From an uncultured Christensenellaceae bacterium (GTDB lineage Bacteria; Bacillota; Clostridia; Christensenellales; CAG-314): 64,000 nucleotides of DNA. Below are positions 14,743 through 22,782 of the stretch, piece by piece. The DNA is taken from the NCBI GenBank assembly GCA_910585195.1, contig CAJUCX010000003.1, forward strand, positions 1 to 64,000, written 5' to 3'. The first letter of the stretch is position 1; every line of letters starts with the position of its first letter. The position numbers were made by a program, and so were the translations under genes. The notes beneath the pieces were generated by a model that saw only the letters and a list, made by a program, of their open reading frames with translations, was not told the origin of the DNA and did no database searches.

Positions 14743-16227
14743 TTACCCTTTGCGGTATCTTGTCCTGCCTATTGCCTCGTCCCAACCGTCCAAAAGCTGT
14801 TTGCGGCGGTCTTGCTTCATAGACGGCTTAAAGACTTTTTCTATCTGCTTGTTGTTTTTAATGTCGTTTAAGTCCTTCCAGTAACCCGTTTGCAAACCTG
14901 CAAGATAAGCCGCGCCAAGCGCAGTGGTTTCTATAACCTTAGGCCTTACTACGTCGATGTTTAATATATCTGCCTGAAACTGCATAAGAAAGTTGTTTGC
15001 GCTTGCCCCGCCGTCAACGTTTAACGAAGTTACACCTGTGCCCAAATCTTTTTGCATTGTGTTTACTATATCGCAAACCTGATAAGCAATGCTTTCCAAC
15101 GCGGCGCGTATAAAATGCTCTTTTTTGGTGCCGCGCGTCAAGCCGCAGACGGTGCCGCGCGCTTTTGCGTCCCAGTAAGGCGCGCCCAAACCGACGAAAG
15201 CCGGCACGATATAAACGCCGTTGGTGTCCTCCACCTTGGTTGCATAATTTTCCGTTTCGCTTGCCTTTCTAACCATACGCATTTCATCCCGAAGCCATTG
15301 CACTATCGCTCCGCCGACAAATACGCTGCCTTCCAAAACGTATTGAGGTTTTTCGTTTGCGCCTGCGGCAAGAGTAGTTACCAATCCTTGCGACTCGACG
15401 GGTGCGTCCCCCGTGTTCATAAGCAAAAAGCAACCCGTACCGTAAGTGTTTTTTATGTCGCCCTTTTTGGTGCAAAGCTGACCGAACAATGCCGCTTGTT
15501 GGTCGCCTGCAACGCCGCAAATAGGAATATTGCAACCCACTATAGTACTGTCGGTATAACCGAACATACTGCTTGACGGCTGAACCTTTGGCAACATACA
15601 CTTAGGGATATCAAACAACTTTAATAAATCGTCGTCCCACTCTAAACTATGTATGTTGTAAAGCATTGTTCTCGACGCATTTGTAAAATCGGTTGCAAAA
15701 ATTTTGCCCTTTGATAAATGCCACATCAAAAACGTATCTATCGTGCCGAATAAAAGTTCCCCATTTTCCGCACGCTTTCTTGCGCCGTCGACGTTGTCTA
15801 AAATCCACTTTAATTTTGTTGCGGAAAAATATGCGTCAAGCACAAGTCCCGTTTTTTGGTATATTACTTTATCTAAACCCTGTTGTTTAAGACTGTCGCA
15901 ATAGTCGGCAGTGCGTCTGCACTGCCAAACGATGGCGTTGTAAATAGGCTTGCCAGTGGACTTCTCCCACACCAAAGTAGTTTCGCGCTGATTGGTAATG
16001 CCGATAGCCCCTATGTCCTCGCAAGTAACGTCGGCTCTCGTCAATGCCTCGCCGATGACGCCTATTTGACTTGCCAAAATTTCGTGCGGGTCGTGCTCTA
16101 CCCAGCCGCTTTGCGGATAAATCTGCGGAAACTCCTGCTGTGCCGAACCTACTATTTCGCCCTTTTTGTCGAACACTATCGCGCGTGAACTTGTAGTACC
16201 TTGGTCAAGAGCCAAAACGTATTTCAT
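14743..16227 (-). CDS. glpK: Glycerol kinase (494 aa)
   Basis: Phosphorylates glycerol to sn-glycerol-3-phosphate. Start chosen at 16227 (AAGGAG nine bases upstream) rather than an upstream in-frame ATG at 16293. FGGY family: phosphate-binding LALDQGTTSSRAIVFD at the N-terminus, GITNQRET, the CGVAGDQQAALFGQ ATP-binding segment, GTGCFLLMNTG, and the C-terminal NVDGGASANNFLMQFQADIL. Length matches the family. It is the last gene of the glp operon, just downstream of DUF1667 and two FAD enzymes, so kinase and dehydrogenase are made together to oxidise glycerol-3-phosphate. Confidence 0.97.
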   Translation of the reverse strand: MKYVLALDQGTTSSRAIVFDKKGEIVGSAQQEFPQIYPQSGWVEHDPHEILASQIGVIGEALTRADVTCEDIGAIGITNQRETTLVWEKSTGKPIYNAIVWQCRRTADYCDSLKQQGLDKVIYQKTGLVLDAYFSATKLKWILDNVDGARKRAENGELLFGTIDTFLMWHLSKGKIFATDFTNASRTMLYNIHSLEWDDDLLKLFDIPKCMLPKVQPSSSMFGYTDSTIVGCNIPICGVAGDQQAALFGQLCTKKGDIKNTYGTGCFLLMNTGDAPVESQGLVTTLAAGANEKPQYVLEGSVFVGGAIVQWLRDEMRMVRKASETENYATKVEDTNGVYIVPAFVGLGAPYWDAKARGTVCGLTRGTKKEHFIRAALESIAYQVCDIVNTMQKDLGTGVTSLNVDGGASANNFLMQFQADILNIDVVRPKVIETTALGAAYLAGLQTGYWKDLNDIKNNKQIEKVFKPSMKQDRRKQLLDGWDEAIGRTRYRKG

Positions 16228-16241
16228 AAGTGAAACTCCTT

Positions 16242-16604
16242 TTATATCTTGCTTGCGTGTTTTGTTGCGATTATATCCGCGCCGCTGTTGCATACGTTTT
16301 TATATAAAACGTCGCCTGCCTTGACGGGCGCGGTTGCAGTTATTGACTTAATGACTTCCAGACAGTCGAAAATGCTTTCCTTAGGTATGGCTTCGCTTGT
16401 TTTTACAGACACGAGTTTTGCGTCGGAGCCCGCAACTTTGACGGAACTAGTAACCATACGCTTAGGACAGGTTACTTCATTTACGGCATATACTTTGCCC
16501 CTCGGGCAAGTGTTGCCGGTAACCTTAATATCGTTTTTGTCGCCGTCGTCAACCGCCAAATGACAGCCAAGCGGACAACTTATGCAAATCATTTCTTTAA
16601 TCAT
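16242..16604 (-). CDS. DUF1667 small Cys-rich protein of the glp operon (120 aa)
   Basis: N-terminal CISCPLGC and GNTCPRGK then TCPKRM give a four-Cys pattern (Cys8, Cys11, Cys15 and so on) resembling a small metal- or Fe-S-binding domain. The rest is beta-rich. DUF1667 proteins regularly accompany the FAD oxidoreductase and GlpA-like protein in Firmicutes and may form the electron-transfer or membrane-linking subunit of an anaerobic glycerol-3-phosphate dehydrogenase; that is inferred. The ATG overlaps the stop of the preceding gene (ATGA). Confidence 0.88.
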   Translation of the reverse strand: MIKEMICISCPLGCHLAVDDGDKNDIKVTGNTCPRGKVYAVNEVTCPKRMVTSSVKVAGSDAKLVSVKTSEAIPKESIFDCLEVIKSITATAPVKAGDVLYKNVCNSGADIIATKHASKI

Positions 16605-17872
16605 TTTTGACCTCCCGAAAGCAGCGTAACTTCCAGCGTAGAGCCTGCTTTTACCTTTTGCACGACTTCGCTACCAAGCGCGATTGTTTCCATTTCGCCG
16701 GGGGTAACGATTTGTTTCTTTTTGCCTGCGATTTTTACTCCGTCCAAAAGCACCGCGACTTCAACCCTCTTAAAGACGTTTGCAACGCGCATCTTCAAAC
16801 TTATAGGGGCAAAGTCGTCGTCTTTGTTTATTTTTTGCGGCACTACGTACCTTATGCCGTTGGTGCCCTTAACGTCTATCTGACTGTTTCGCGAAGCGCC
16901 TTTCTTTATATACTCCGCCGCGCACAGACCTGCGTGCTCGCTTTCTTCGCTGACGTAGTCAACCAAATCGTGAACGTGCAAAACGTTGCCGCACTCGAAA
17001 ATGCCGTCTACGTTTGTCATCATTTTGTCGTCCACCACCGCGCCCGAAGTAATCGGCGAAAGCGTTACGTCGGCGTAGCCTGCCAACTCGTTTTCAGGCA
17101 GCAGCCCGACGCTTAACAGCAGCGTGTCGCATTTTATCTCTTCCGCGCTTTCCATAACGGGTTTCAACTTGTCGTCCACCGCCGCTATAACCACGCCCGA
17201 AACTCTGCCGTCTTTTGCCTTTATGTCAACCACCGTGTGCGAAAATTTAAGCGGAATGTTAAAGTCGTTTAAGCATTGCACAATATTTCTGTTGAGCCCG
17301 GAAGAATACGGCATAAGCTCTACGACGGCTTTTACCTTTGCGCCCTCGAAAGTCATTCGCCTTGCCATAATAAGACCGATGTCGCCGGAGCCTAGTATGA
17401 CAACTTCGCGCCCGGGCATAAGCCCGTCAACGTTGACGAGTTTTTGCGCCGTGCCTGCCGAAAATATACCGGCCGCTCTTGCGCCTGCAATGTTTATACC
17501 GCCGCGAGGTCTTTCGCGGCAACCGCAGGCAAGTATAACGGCTTTTGCCTGCACTTTCTGCAAACCGTCTTGCTCATTTACGTAGGTAACTACTTTGTCT
17601 TTATTTATATTTATGACCGTGCTGTCGAGTTTATAAGGAACATTCCTTTCTTCCACCAAATCGATATATCTTTGAGCGTACTCGGGACCTGTGAGTTCTT
17701 CCTTAAAAGTGTGCAGACCGAAACCGTTGTGTATGCACTGATTCAAAATGCCGCCGAGACTTGACTCTCTCTCCAAAATAAGCAAATCCTTTACGCCTGC
17801 GTCATAGGCTGATTTTGCAGCCGCAAGACCGGCAGGACCGCCGCCGATGATTACCAAATCGCAAGTGTTCAT
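16601..17872 (-). CDS. FAD-dependent pyridine nucleotide-disulfide oxidoreductase, glp operon (423 aa)
   Basis: Start placed at 17872 because ATGA overlaps the upstream stop and GGGGAGG precedes it. Two Rossmann motifs: N-terminal FAD-binding VIIGGGPAGLAAAKSAYDAG with the following Glu, and a second VVILGSGDIGLIMARRM for NAD(P). CGCRERPRGG lies between. The C-terminal 70 residues form a beta-rich extension. Sandwiched between a GlpA-like dehydrogenase and DUF1667, it probably passes electrons from glycerol-3-phosphate to NAD or another carrier. It is sometimes labelled GlpB-like, but it is a different fold from enterobacterial GlpB. Confidence 0.88.
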   Translation of the reverse strand: MNTCDLVIIGGGPAGLAAAKSAYDAGVKDLLILERESSLGGILNQCIHNGFGLHTFKEELTGPEYAQRYIDLVEERNVPYKLDSTVININKDKVVTYVNEQDGLQKVQAKAVILACGCRERPRGGINIAGARAAGIFSAGTAQKLVNVDGLMPGREVVILGSGDIGLIMARRMTFEGAKVKAVVELMPYSSGLNRNIVQCLNDFNIPLKFSHTVVDIKAKDGRVSGVVIAAVDDKLKPVMESAEEIKCDTLLLSVGLLPENELAGYADVTLSPITSGAVVDDKMMTNVDGIFECGNVLHVHDLVDYVSEESEHAGLCAAEYIKKGASRNSQIDVKGTNGIRYVVPQKINKDDDFAPISLKMRVANVFKRVEVAVLLDGVKIAGKKKQIVTPGEMETIALGSEVVQKVKAGSTLEVTLLSGGQK

Positions 17873-19293
17873 TTTGTCCTCCCCACGACAAGATTGCTGC
17901 CTTTGCCGTTTTTGGTGATTTCCGTCATATCTTTGCCGAGTTCTCTTGCGAGAATTTCCATAACTCTCGGCGTACAGAAGCCCGCCTGACATCTGCCCAT
18001 ACCCGCGCGCGTGCGCCGTTTTACGCCGTCCATATCTGTCGCGCCCAAAGGTCTGTTTATCGAGTCTACGATTTCACCTTCGGTTACGTTTTCGCAACGG
18101 CAGACGATTTTTCCGTACAAGCAATTTTCTTTTATAAGTTGCTCTCTTTCGCTGTCTGACATTAACGCAAAATGCGGTATACCCTTTCTTGTTTCCGTAA
18201 ACCTTTGTTTTTTATTAAATCCCAAATTTGCAGCGATTTTGCTTGCCATATCCACTGCTATTGCAGGCGCGCTTGTAAGACCGGGGGACTCTATGCCTGC
18301 AACGTTGTAAAAGTTTTTAACGTCGCTTTCTCCTATTACAAAATCGTTTTGCGTGCAATGTGCGCGCAGTCCCGCAAATTGCGTAATTATGTTGCGTCTG
18401 TTTAGGCCAGGCACGCTTATCGACGCTTTGTCAAATGCAGTGTTAAGCCCGTCGTAAGTGGTGTCGACGTCCGACTTGTTGTCAATGTCGTCTGCTGTTG
18501 GACCCACCAAAATATTGCCGTGAGTGGTAGGCGCAACCAAAATGCCTTTGCCCATTTTGGTAGGCAGTTGAAACAGCGTAGCGTCGGTAAGACCTCCGCA
18601 CTTTTTGTCGAGCAAACAATACTCGCCTTTGCGTGAAATGATTTCTAATTTGTTTTTGCTTACTAAATTGTTTATAACGTCGGCGTATACGCCTGCGCAG
18701 TTTACTACGCTTTTGGCATAAACTTTTTCGTTATTAAGCGTTACTTCAAAAACTCCGTCTTTTTGTTTTATATCGGTTACTTCCTTTTCCAGCAAAAACT
18801 CCGCACCGTTCACAAAAGCGTTTTCCGCATAAGCAACGGTCATTTCGTAAGGACTTACTATGCCGGAAGTAGATATATAAAGCGCGGCGGTAACTTCTTT
18901 GGATATATTAGGCTCCAACCGTCTTGCCTCTTCACCCGACACGATACGCAAATCTTTTACGCCGTTTTTTACGCCTTGATTTAACAAGTCTTGAAGTTTA
19001 GGCTCGTCGTCTTTATCGAAGCACAGCACAAACGCGCCGTTTTTGCGATAAGGAAAATCCAACTGTTTTGACAGTTCTTCAAACATACCTGCGCCCAAAA
19101 CGTTGTACTTTGCTTTGTTTGACCCCGTCTTTGCGTCAAACCCTGCGTGCACTATACCCGAGTTTGCTTTGCTCGTGCCCGTGGCAACGTCGTTTTCTTT
19201 TTCTGCGACGACAATTTTTGCATCGTATCTGGCAAGTTCTCTCGCCAACGAACAACCTATCACGCCGCCTCCGATAATTAAAACGTCATACAT
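17869..19293 (-). CDS. glpA: GlpA-like FAD-dependent glycerol-3-phosphate dehydrogenase with BFD-like Fe-S domain (474 aa)
   Basis: Oxidises glycerol-3-phosphate to dihydroxyacetone phosphate. A DAO-type FAD domain starts at the N-terminus (IIGGGVIGCSLARELARY, then the SKANSGIVHAGFDA loop). The C-terminal 90 residues carry a [2Fe-2S] BFD-like domain with C-x-C (VCRCENVTEGEI) and C-x4-C (RCQAGFCTP). This compact form lacks the longer GlpA C-terminus and is the common clostridial arrangement. First gene of the glp operon, preceded by a promoter and a leader terminator that GlpP is expected to antiterminate. Substrate assignment rests on the adjacent glpK and glpP; family members with other 2-hydroxyacid substrates exist. 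Confidence 0.88.
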   Translation of the reverse strand: MYDVLIIGGGVIGCSLARELARYDAKIVVAEKENDVATGTSKANSGIVHAGFDAKTGSNKAKYNVLGAGMFEELSKQLDFPYRKNGAFVLCFDKDDEPKLQDLLNQGVKNGVKDLRIVSGEEARRLEPNISKEVTAALYISTSGIVSPYEMTVAYAENAFVNGAEFLLEKEVTDIKQKDGVFEVTLNNEKVYAKSVVNCAGVYADVINNLVSKNKLEIISRKGEYCLLDKKCGGLTDATLFQLPTKMGKGILVAPTTHGNILVGPTADDIDNKSDVDTTYDGLNTAFDKASISVPGLNRRNIITQFAGLRAHCTQNDFVIGESDVKNFYNVAGIESPGLTSAPAIAVDMASKIAANLGFNKKQRFTETRKGIPHFALMSDSEREQLIKENCLYGKIVCRCENVTEGEIVDSINRPLGATDMDGVKRRTRAGMGRCQAGFCTPRVMEILARELGKDMTEITKNGKGSNLVVGRTK

Positions 19294-19325
19294 AAAAACG
19301 CCCCTTTGTTAAAAAATTGACCAAT

Positions 19326-19376
19326 AAAAAAGCCGCACTTCGGGCAAACGCTTTTGACGCCCATCCATATTGCGAC
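19326..19376 (-). promoter_or_regulatory. glp leader terminator, probable GlpP antitermination site
   Basis: In the glp mRNA leader, GTCGCA (19376-19371) pairs with TGCGGC (19337-19332) around an inner GGGC/GCCC stem, followed by T6 just before the first gene. GlpP-type proteins act on glycerol-operon leaders, and glpP lies immediately upstream. In the model, GlpP with glycerol-3-phosphate lets polymerase read through. Confidence 0.7.
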
Positions 19377-19422
19377 TCCGAAACCCTTACAATATCAATG
19401 ACTTTATATCGGTTATATTTAT

Positions 19423-19451
19423 AGTATATTGTCGAAAAATGCTAATGTCAA
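19423..19451 (-). promoter_or_regulatory. Promoter of the glp operon
   Basis: Minus strand: TTGACA (19451-19446), 17-base spacer, TATACT (19428-19423). The transcript would have a leader of about 120 bases. Confidence 0.75.
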
Positions 19452-19553
19452 TACCGATTTGTAAATTTGTATTATTATTTTTTCAAAATAATACAATTTT
19501 TTGTAAAAACAGCAACTTTATTTACAACTTTTTAATTTTTCTTCGGCAAATTA

Positions 19554-19580
19554 TAAAAAAACAACGGTTTATAACCGTTG
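19554..19580 (-). terminator. Terminator after glpP
   Basis: CAACGGTT, ATA loop, AACCGTTG, then T7 on the minus strand. Confidence 0.8.
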
Positions 19581-19624
19581 CCGTAAAAATATATGACTTT
19601 ATAAAAAACATAAAAACAGATATA

Positions 19625-20185
19625 TTAAAAATTCCAAAGTTCTTCGTCGCTTGTAGAACAGCAAATCGCGCCTGCGTTTATTGCCTCGTCTATATGCCTG
19701 CGGCAATTTATAAGTCCGCCGGTTATGACTTGAGCGTCGGCTTCTTCTCTGAAAGTTTTGACCAAGTCGGGTATTATGCCCGGCAAAATTTCCACCGCGT
19801 CGGCTTTGTTCTTTATGGTGTTGGATAAAGAAACTTCCACCGAGTGCGAGTCTATCAAAAATACGCGAAACACGCAAAACATTCCGTATTGTTTGGCGAC
19901 TTTAATTACGTTGTTTTTTGTGGAAATTATTCCGTCGGGTTTAATTATTTCCGCGGCGTATTTTACCGCCGCCTCGTCGTTTGATAAGCCCTCCGTCAAG
20001 TCAAAATGCAAAAAGGCTTTTTTGCCGTGGCTGTGGCAATAGTCTACCATTTCTTTGGCGGAAGACAAATCGCTTTTAAGCAAAAACACGACTGACGCAT
20101 TTGACTTTACCGCGCGTTGAAGTTGACTTTCCTCCTTAACCGCAGGTATCACTTCCGAACGGCGCAACTCTTCGATAAGATTCAT
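19625..20185 (-). CDS. glpP: Glycerol uptake operon antiterminator GlpP (186 aa)
   Basis: RNA-binding TIM-barrel protein that, bound to glycerol-3-phosphate, prevents termination in glp leaders. Motifs: LRRSEVIPAVKE near the N-terminus, VVFLLKSDLSS, HFDLTEGLSNDE, DGIISTKNNVIKVAK, FLIDS and VEILPGIIPDLV, then QVITGGLI. Length matches the family. Its ATG overlaps the stop of the MATE gene (20182-20185), so the two are co-translated. The glp operon starts directly downstream on the same strand with a leader terminator. Confidence 0.95.
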   Translation of the reverse strand: MNLIEELRRSEVIPAVKEESQLQRAVKSNASVVFLLKSDLSSAKEMVDYCHSHGKKAFLHFDLTEGLSNDEAAVKYAAEIIKPDGIISTKNNVIKVAKQYGMFCVFRVFLIDSHSVEVSLSNTIKNKADAVEILPGIIPDLVKTFREEADAQVITGGLINCRRHIDEAINAGAICCSTSDEELWNF

Positions 20186-21549
20186 AGCAACTCGCTTTCC
20201 TTTGTTTTTGTAATTTTATAATTTTTCCACTTGCCTGTGCGCATATACACAATGCAAATAATTATTGACACTATACTTGCGATGGGCGCCGCAAGACCGA
20301 TTTCAAACAGCCCCGTATCGGGCAATATGCTCATAATATAAGCAAACGGCACGCGGATTGCAAAAGTGGCTATAAGACTGTGCGCCATTGTAAACACAGT
20401 TTTTCCGCATCCGTTGAAAAACCCGTTCATACAGAAAATAAAGCATACAAGCACGCAGTCGAAAATGTACGACCGCATATATACAAAGCCCGCTTCTATA
20501 ACTTCCTTATCGGGAGAGAATATAGACAGCAGTATCCTGCCGCCGCCTAATTCCGTAAACAGCACTATTGCCGCCTCTATCGCAAAGGTAAACAATATGC
20601 CGTACATCATACATTTTTTTGCCCTGTCGGGTCTGTCGGCGCCTATGTTTTGAGCAGTCATTGCGGCGATTGCCATAGACAGCGCGCTTGGCGGAAGCAT
20701 AGTAAAGCATATTACTTTTTCCACCACGCCTACGGCGGCGGACTCCACCAAGCCCTTGCCGTTTAATATGGAAGTTATTATCAAAAAAGAAATATTAACA
20801 AGCGCTTCCTGCAAAGCGACGGGAGAGCCAAACCTCAAAATGCCGGACGTCTTTTGTTTTTCCAACCTGACGTAATTTTTCTTTACAGAAAGACCGAAGC
20901 CTCTTATTTTAAGGTAAACAAGCGCAAAAACAAAACTGCACGCCTGCGCTATAATGGTTGCATAAGCCGCGCCGGCCGCTTTCATATCAAGCACTGCGAC
21001 AAACAGCAAATCCAACCCGACGTTTATTACCGTTGCCACTATGACGAATATCATAGGACTTGTGCTGTCGCCCATTCCGCGCAATATACTGCTGACGGCG
21101 TTGTAACCTACAATAAAAATTATGCCGGCAGAGCATATGAAGATATATTCCACCGTTTGGTCGAAGGCTTCCTGCGGCGCCTGCATAATCAGCGCAACCT
21201 GCGTTGCCAAAAGCAGCATAATTGCCGTAAGAATAACCGCAACAACGGCAAAAAGCGCAACGGTTGCGCCGACTGTTTTTGCGGCGTCGTCTTTTTTGTT
21301 TGCGCCTATATACTGACCGACAAGCACCGTCGCGCCCGTGGCAAGACCTGTTATTATGCCGGTTATGGTCTTCATAACCTGACTGCCGGTGGACACCGCG
21401 GATACCGCCGCCGTGCTGCAAAACTGCCCCACCACCAACAGGTCGATTGCGCCGTAAAGCAGTTGCAAAAAGTTTGCAACCAAAAACGGCAAAGCAAATT
21501 TCATAAGCGTGGGGAATATCTTTCCGCCCGTCAAAGCGTTTTCGTTCAT
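20182..21549 (-). CDS. MATE family efflux transporter (455 aa)
   Basis: Twelve-helix Na+- or H+-coupled multidrug exporter. N-terminal KIFPTLMKFALPFLVANFLQ, repeated halves with VGQFCSTAAVSAVSTGSQ and LPPSALSMAIAAMTAQNIGA, and the typical FNGCGKT segment. No Shine-Dalgarno sequence; an extended -10 (TGTTATAAT) lies seven bases before the ATG, so the mRNA is probably leaderless. The overlap with glpP is curious: either the substrate relates to glycerol or glycerol-3-phosphate metabolism, or this is simple transcriptional piggy-backing. Confidence 0.9.
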   Translation of the reverse strand: MNENALTGGKIFPTLMKFALPFLVANFLQLLYGAIDLLVVGQFCSTAAVSAVSTGSQVMKTITGIITGLATGATVLVGQYIGANKKDDAAKTVGATVALFAVVAVILTAIMLLLATQVALIMQAPQEAFDQTVEYIFICSAGIIFIVGYNAVSSILRGMGDSTSPMIFVIVATVINVGLDLLFVAVLDMKAAGAAYATIIAQACSFVFALVYLKIRGFGLSVKKNYVRLEKQKTSGILRFGSPVALQEALVNISFLIITSILNGKGLVESAAVGVVEKVICFTMLPPSALSMAIAAMTAQNIGADRPDRAKKCMMYGILFTFAIEAAIVLFTELGGGRILLSIFSPDKEVIEAGFVYMRSYIFDCVLVCFIFCMNGFFNGCGKTVFTMAHSLIATFAIRVPFAYIMSILPDTGLFEIGLAAPIASIVSIIICIVYMRTGKWKNYKITKTKESELL

Positions 21550-21556
21550 AATGTAT

Positions 21557-21565
21557 ATTATAACA
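21557..21565 (-). promoter_or_regulatory. Extended -10 promoter of MATE-glpP, predicted leaderless
   Basis: TG-T-TATAAT on the minus strand, seven bases before the ATG; no good -35 hexamer at the correct distance. Confidence 0.55.
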
Positions 21566-21635
21566 CAACGATTACGTCGGCGTAAGCAAAATCTGCCGCA
21601 AACAACAATCGAGTGTTATGGGTTTTGCAACTCGG

Positions 21636-22571
21636 TTATTTTTCTTTATCGGAATTATCGTCCGTCAAACTGTCATTCGACTCGCTCGGCTGTTTCTTTT
21701 TACGCAAAAACTCCAACTTTGTTTCGGAAATAAGCACCGCTATAAATATCAAAACAAAACCTACTGCTATTTTTAGCGTCAGCACTTCGTGATAGAATAT
21801 GACGCTGAACATTACGCCGAACATTGCTTCGAAAGTCAAAATTATTGCAACTGACGATGACGGAATATATTTTTGACTGATATTTTGAAACAGCATTGCA
21901 ACGGTTGTACCAAACAACGCAAGGTATGCGATTTCAAGCCACGCTCCCGTGGAAATCTCCGCAGGCATTGTTTCCGTACACAGCGACAAAACGGCGCATA
22001 TTATGCCGGTTGCGGCAAATTGCATAATGGTAAGCAATACGGGGTCTTTGTCTTTATTAAAAGCAGACACAAACACTATATGCAAACCGAAAAACAAACC
22101 GCCGACAAGCGTCAGCCAATCGCCCGTGCTTATGGAAAAATCGCCGTCCAACGACACAAGACCTATACCCACAAGGCAAGTTACCGCGGCAATAAAATTG
22201 TAAGCGTCGGGGCGCTTGCGATAAAATATCCACAATAGAAAGGGAACCAACACGCAGTAAACCGCAGTCAAAAAGGCGTTTTTGCCCGGTGTAGTGCCCA
22301 ACAGCCCGAAAGTTTGAAAGATATATGCGGCGGCAAGAAACGCGCCTATTATTGCCCCTTGCCAAACGTACGACCAGTTTAGTTGTTTGAGTTTTTTGCA
22401 AAATATAATTGACAGCAATATTGCCGCTGCGAGAAACCTAAACGCAAGTATAAAATATGTCGGTATGCTGTCCAGCGCATTTTTAAGTATAACAAACGTA
22501 CTGCCCCAAATGAGCGTAGACGTAAGCAACGCAAGTCTTGCCAGCAAACCTATTTTTTTAGATTTTTCCAT
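21636..22571 (-). CDS. EamA/DMT superfamily transporter (311 aa)
   Basis: Ten transmembrane helices in two EamA repeats. The first starts ALLTSTLIWGSTFVILKN (the family's G/S-rich first helix); the second follows the cytoplasmic centre near residue 150 (DWLTLVGGLFFGLHIVF). A charged tail (KKKQPSESNDSL) ends the protein. Substrate unknown; relatives export amino acids or metabolites. Its promoter ends eight bases before the ATG and no ribosome site is visible. It is upstream of, and in the same direction as, the MATE gene but has its own promoter. Confidence 0.9.
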   Translation of the reverse strand: MEKSKKIGLLARLALLTSTLIWGSTFVILKNALDSIPTYFILAFRFLAAAILLSIIFCKKLKQLNWSYVWQGAIIGAFLAAAYIFQTFGLLGTTPGKNAFLTAVYCVLVPFLLWIFYRKRPDAYNFIAAVTCLVGIGLVSLDGDFSISTGDWLTLVGGLFFGLHIVFVSAFNKDKDPVLLTIMQFAATGIICAVLSLCTETMPAEISTGAWLEIAYLALFGTTVAMLFQNISQKYIPSSSVAIILTFEAMFGVMFSVIFYHEVLTLKIAVGFVLIFIAVLISETKLEFLRKKKQPSESNDSLTDDNSDKEK

Positions 22572-22579
22572 ACCGTAAA

Positions 22580-22608
22580 ATTATATTGTTGCGTCGCTTT
22601 TAAGTCAA
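22580..22608 (-). promoter_or_regulatory. Promoter of the EamA gene, predicted leaderless
   Basis: TTGACT (22608-22603), 17-base spacer, TATAAT (22585-22580), eight bases to the ATG at 22571. Confidence 0.7.
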
Positions 22609-22648
22609 GTTTTTGCGCGTAAAGTAATAACGAGGAACACAAACGTTA

Positions 22649-22677
22649 AAAAAACACGGCGTATTGCCGTGTTTTTT
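22649..22677. terminator. Bidirectional terminator
   Basis: A-run, CACGGC, GTATT loop, GCCGTG, T-run. It serves the 22783 gene on the minus strand. Confidence 0.8.
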
Positions 22678-22782
22678 GACATTTGCTTTTGATTAAATTT
22701 TATCAATAAAATCAATTTGCTTTTACAAGCAAAGCAAAAAAACTTTGCTTATGCTCTTTTCCCTTATTTGCCGTCGGGGAAG

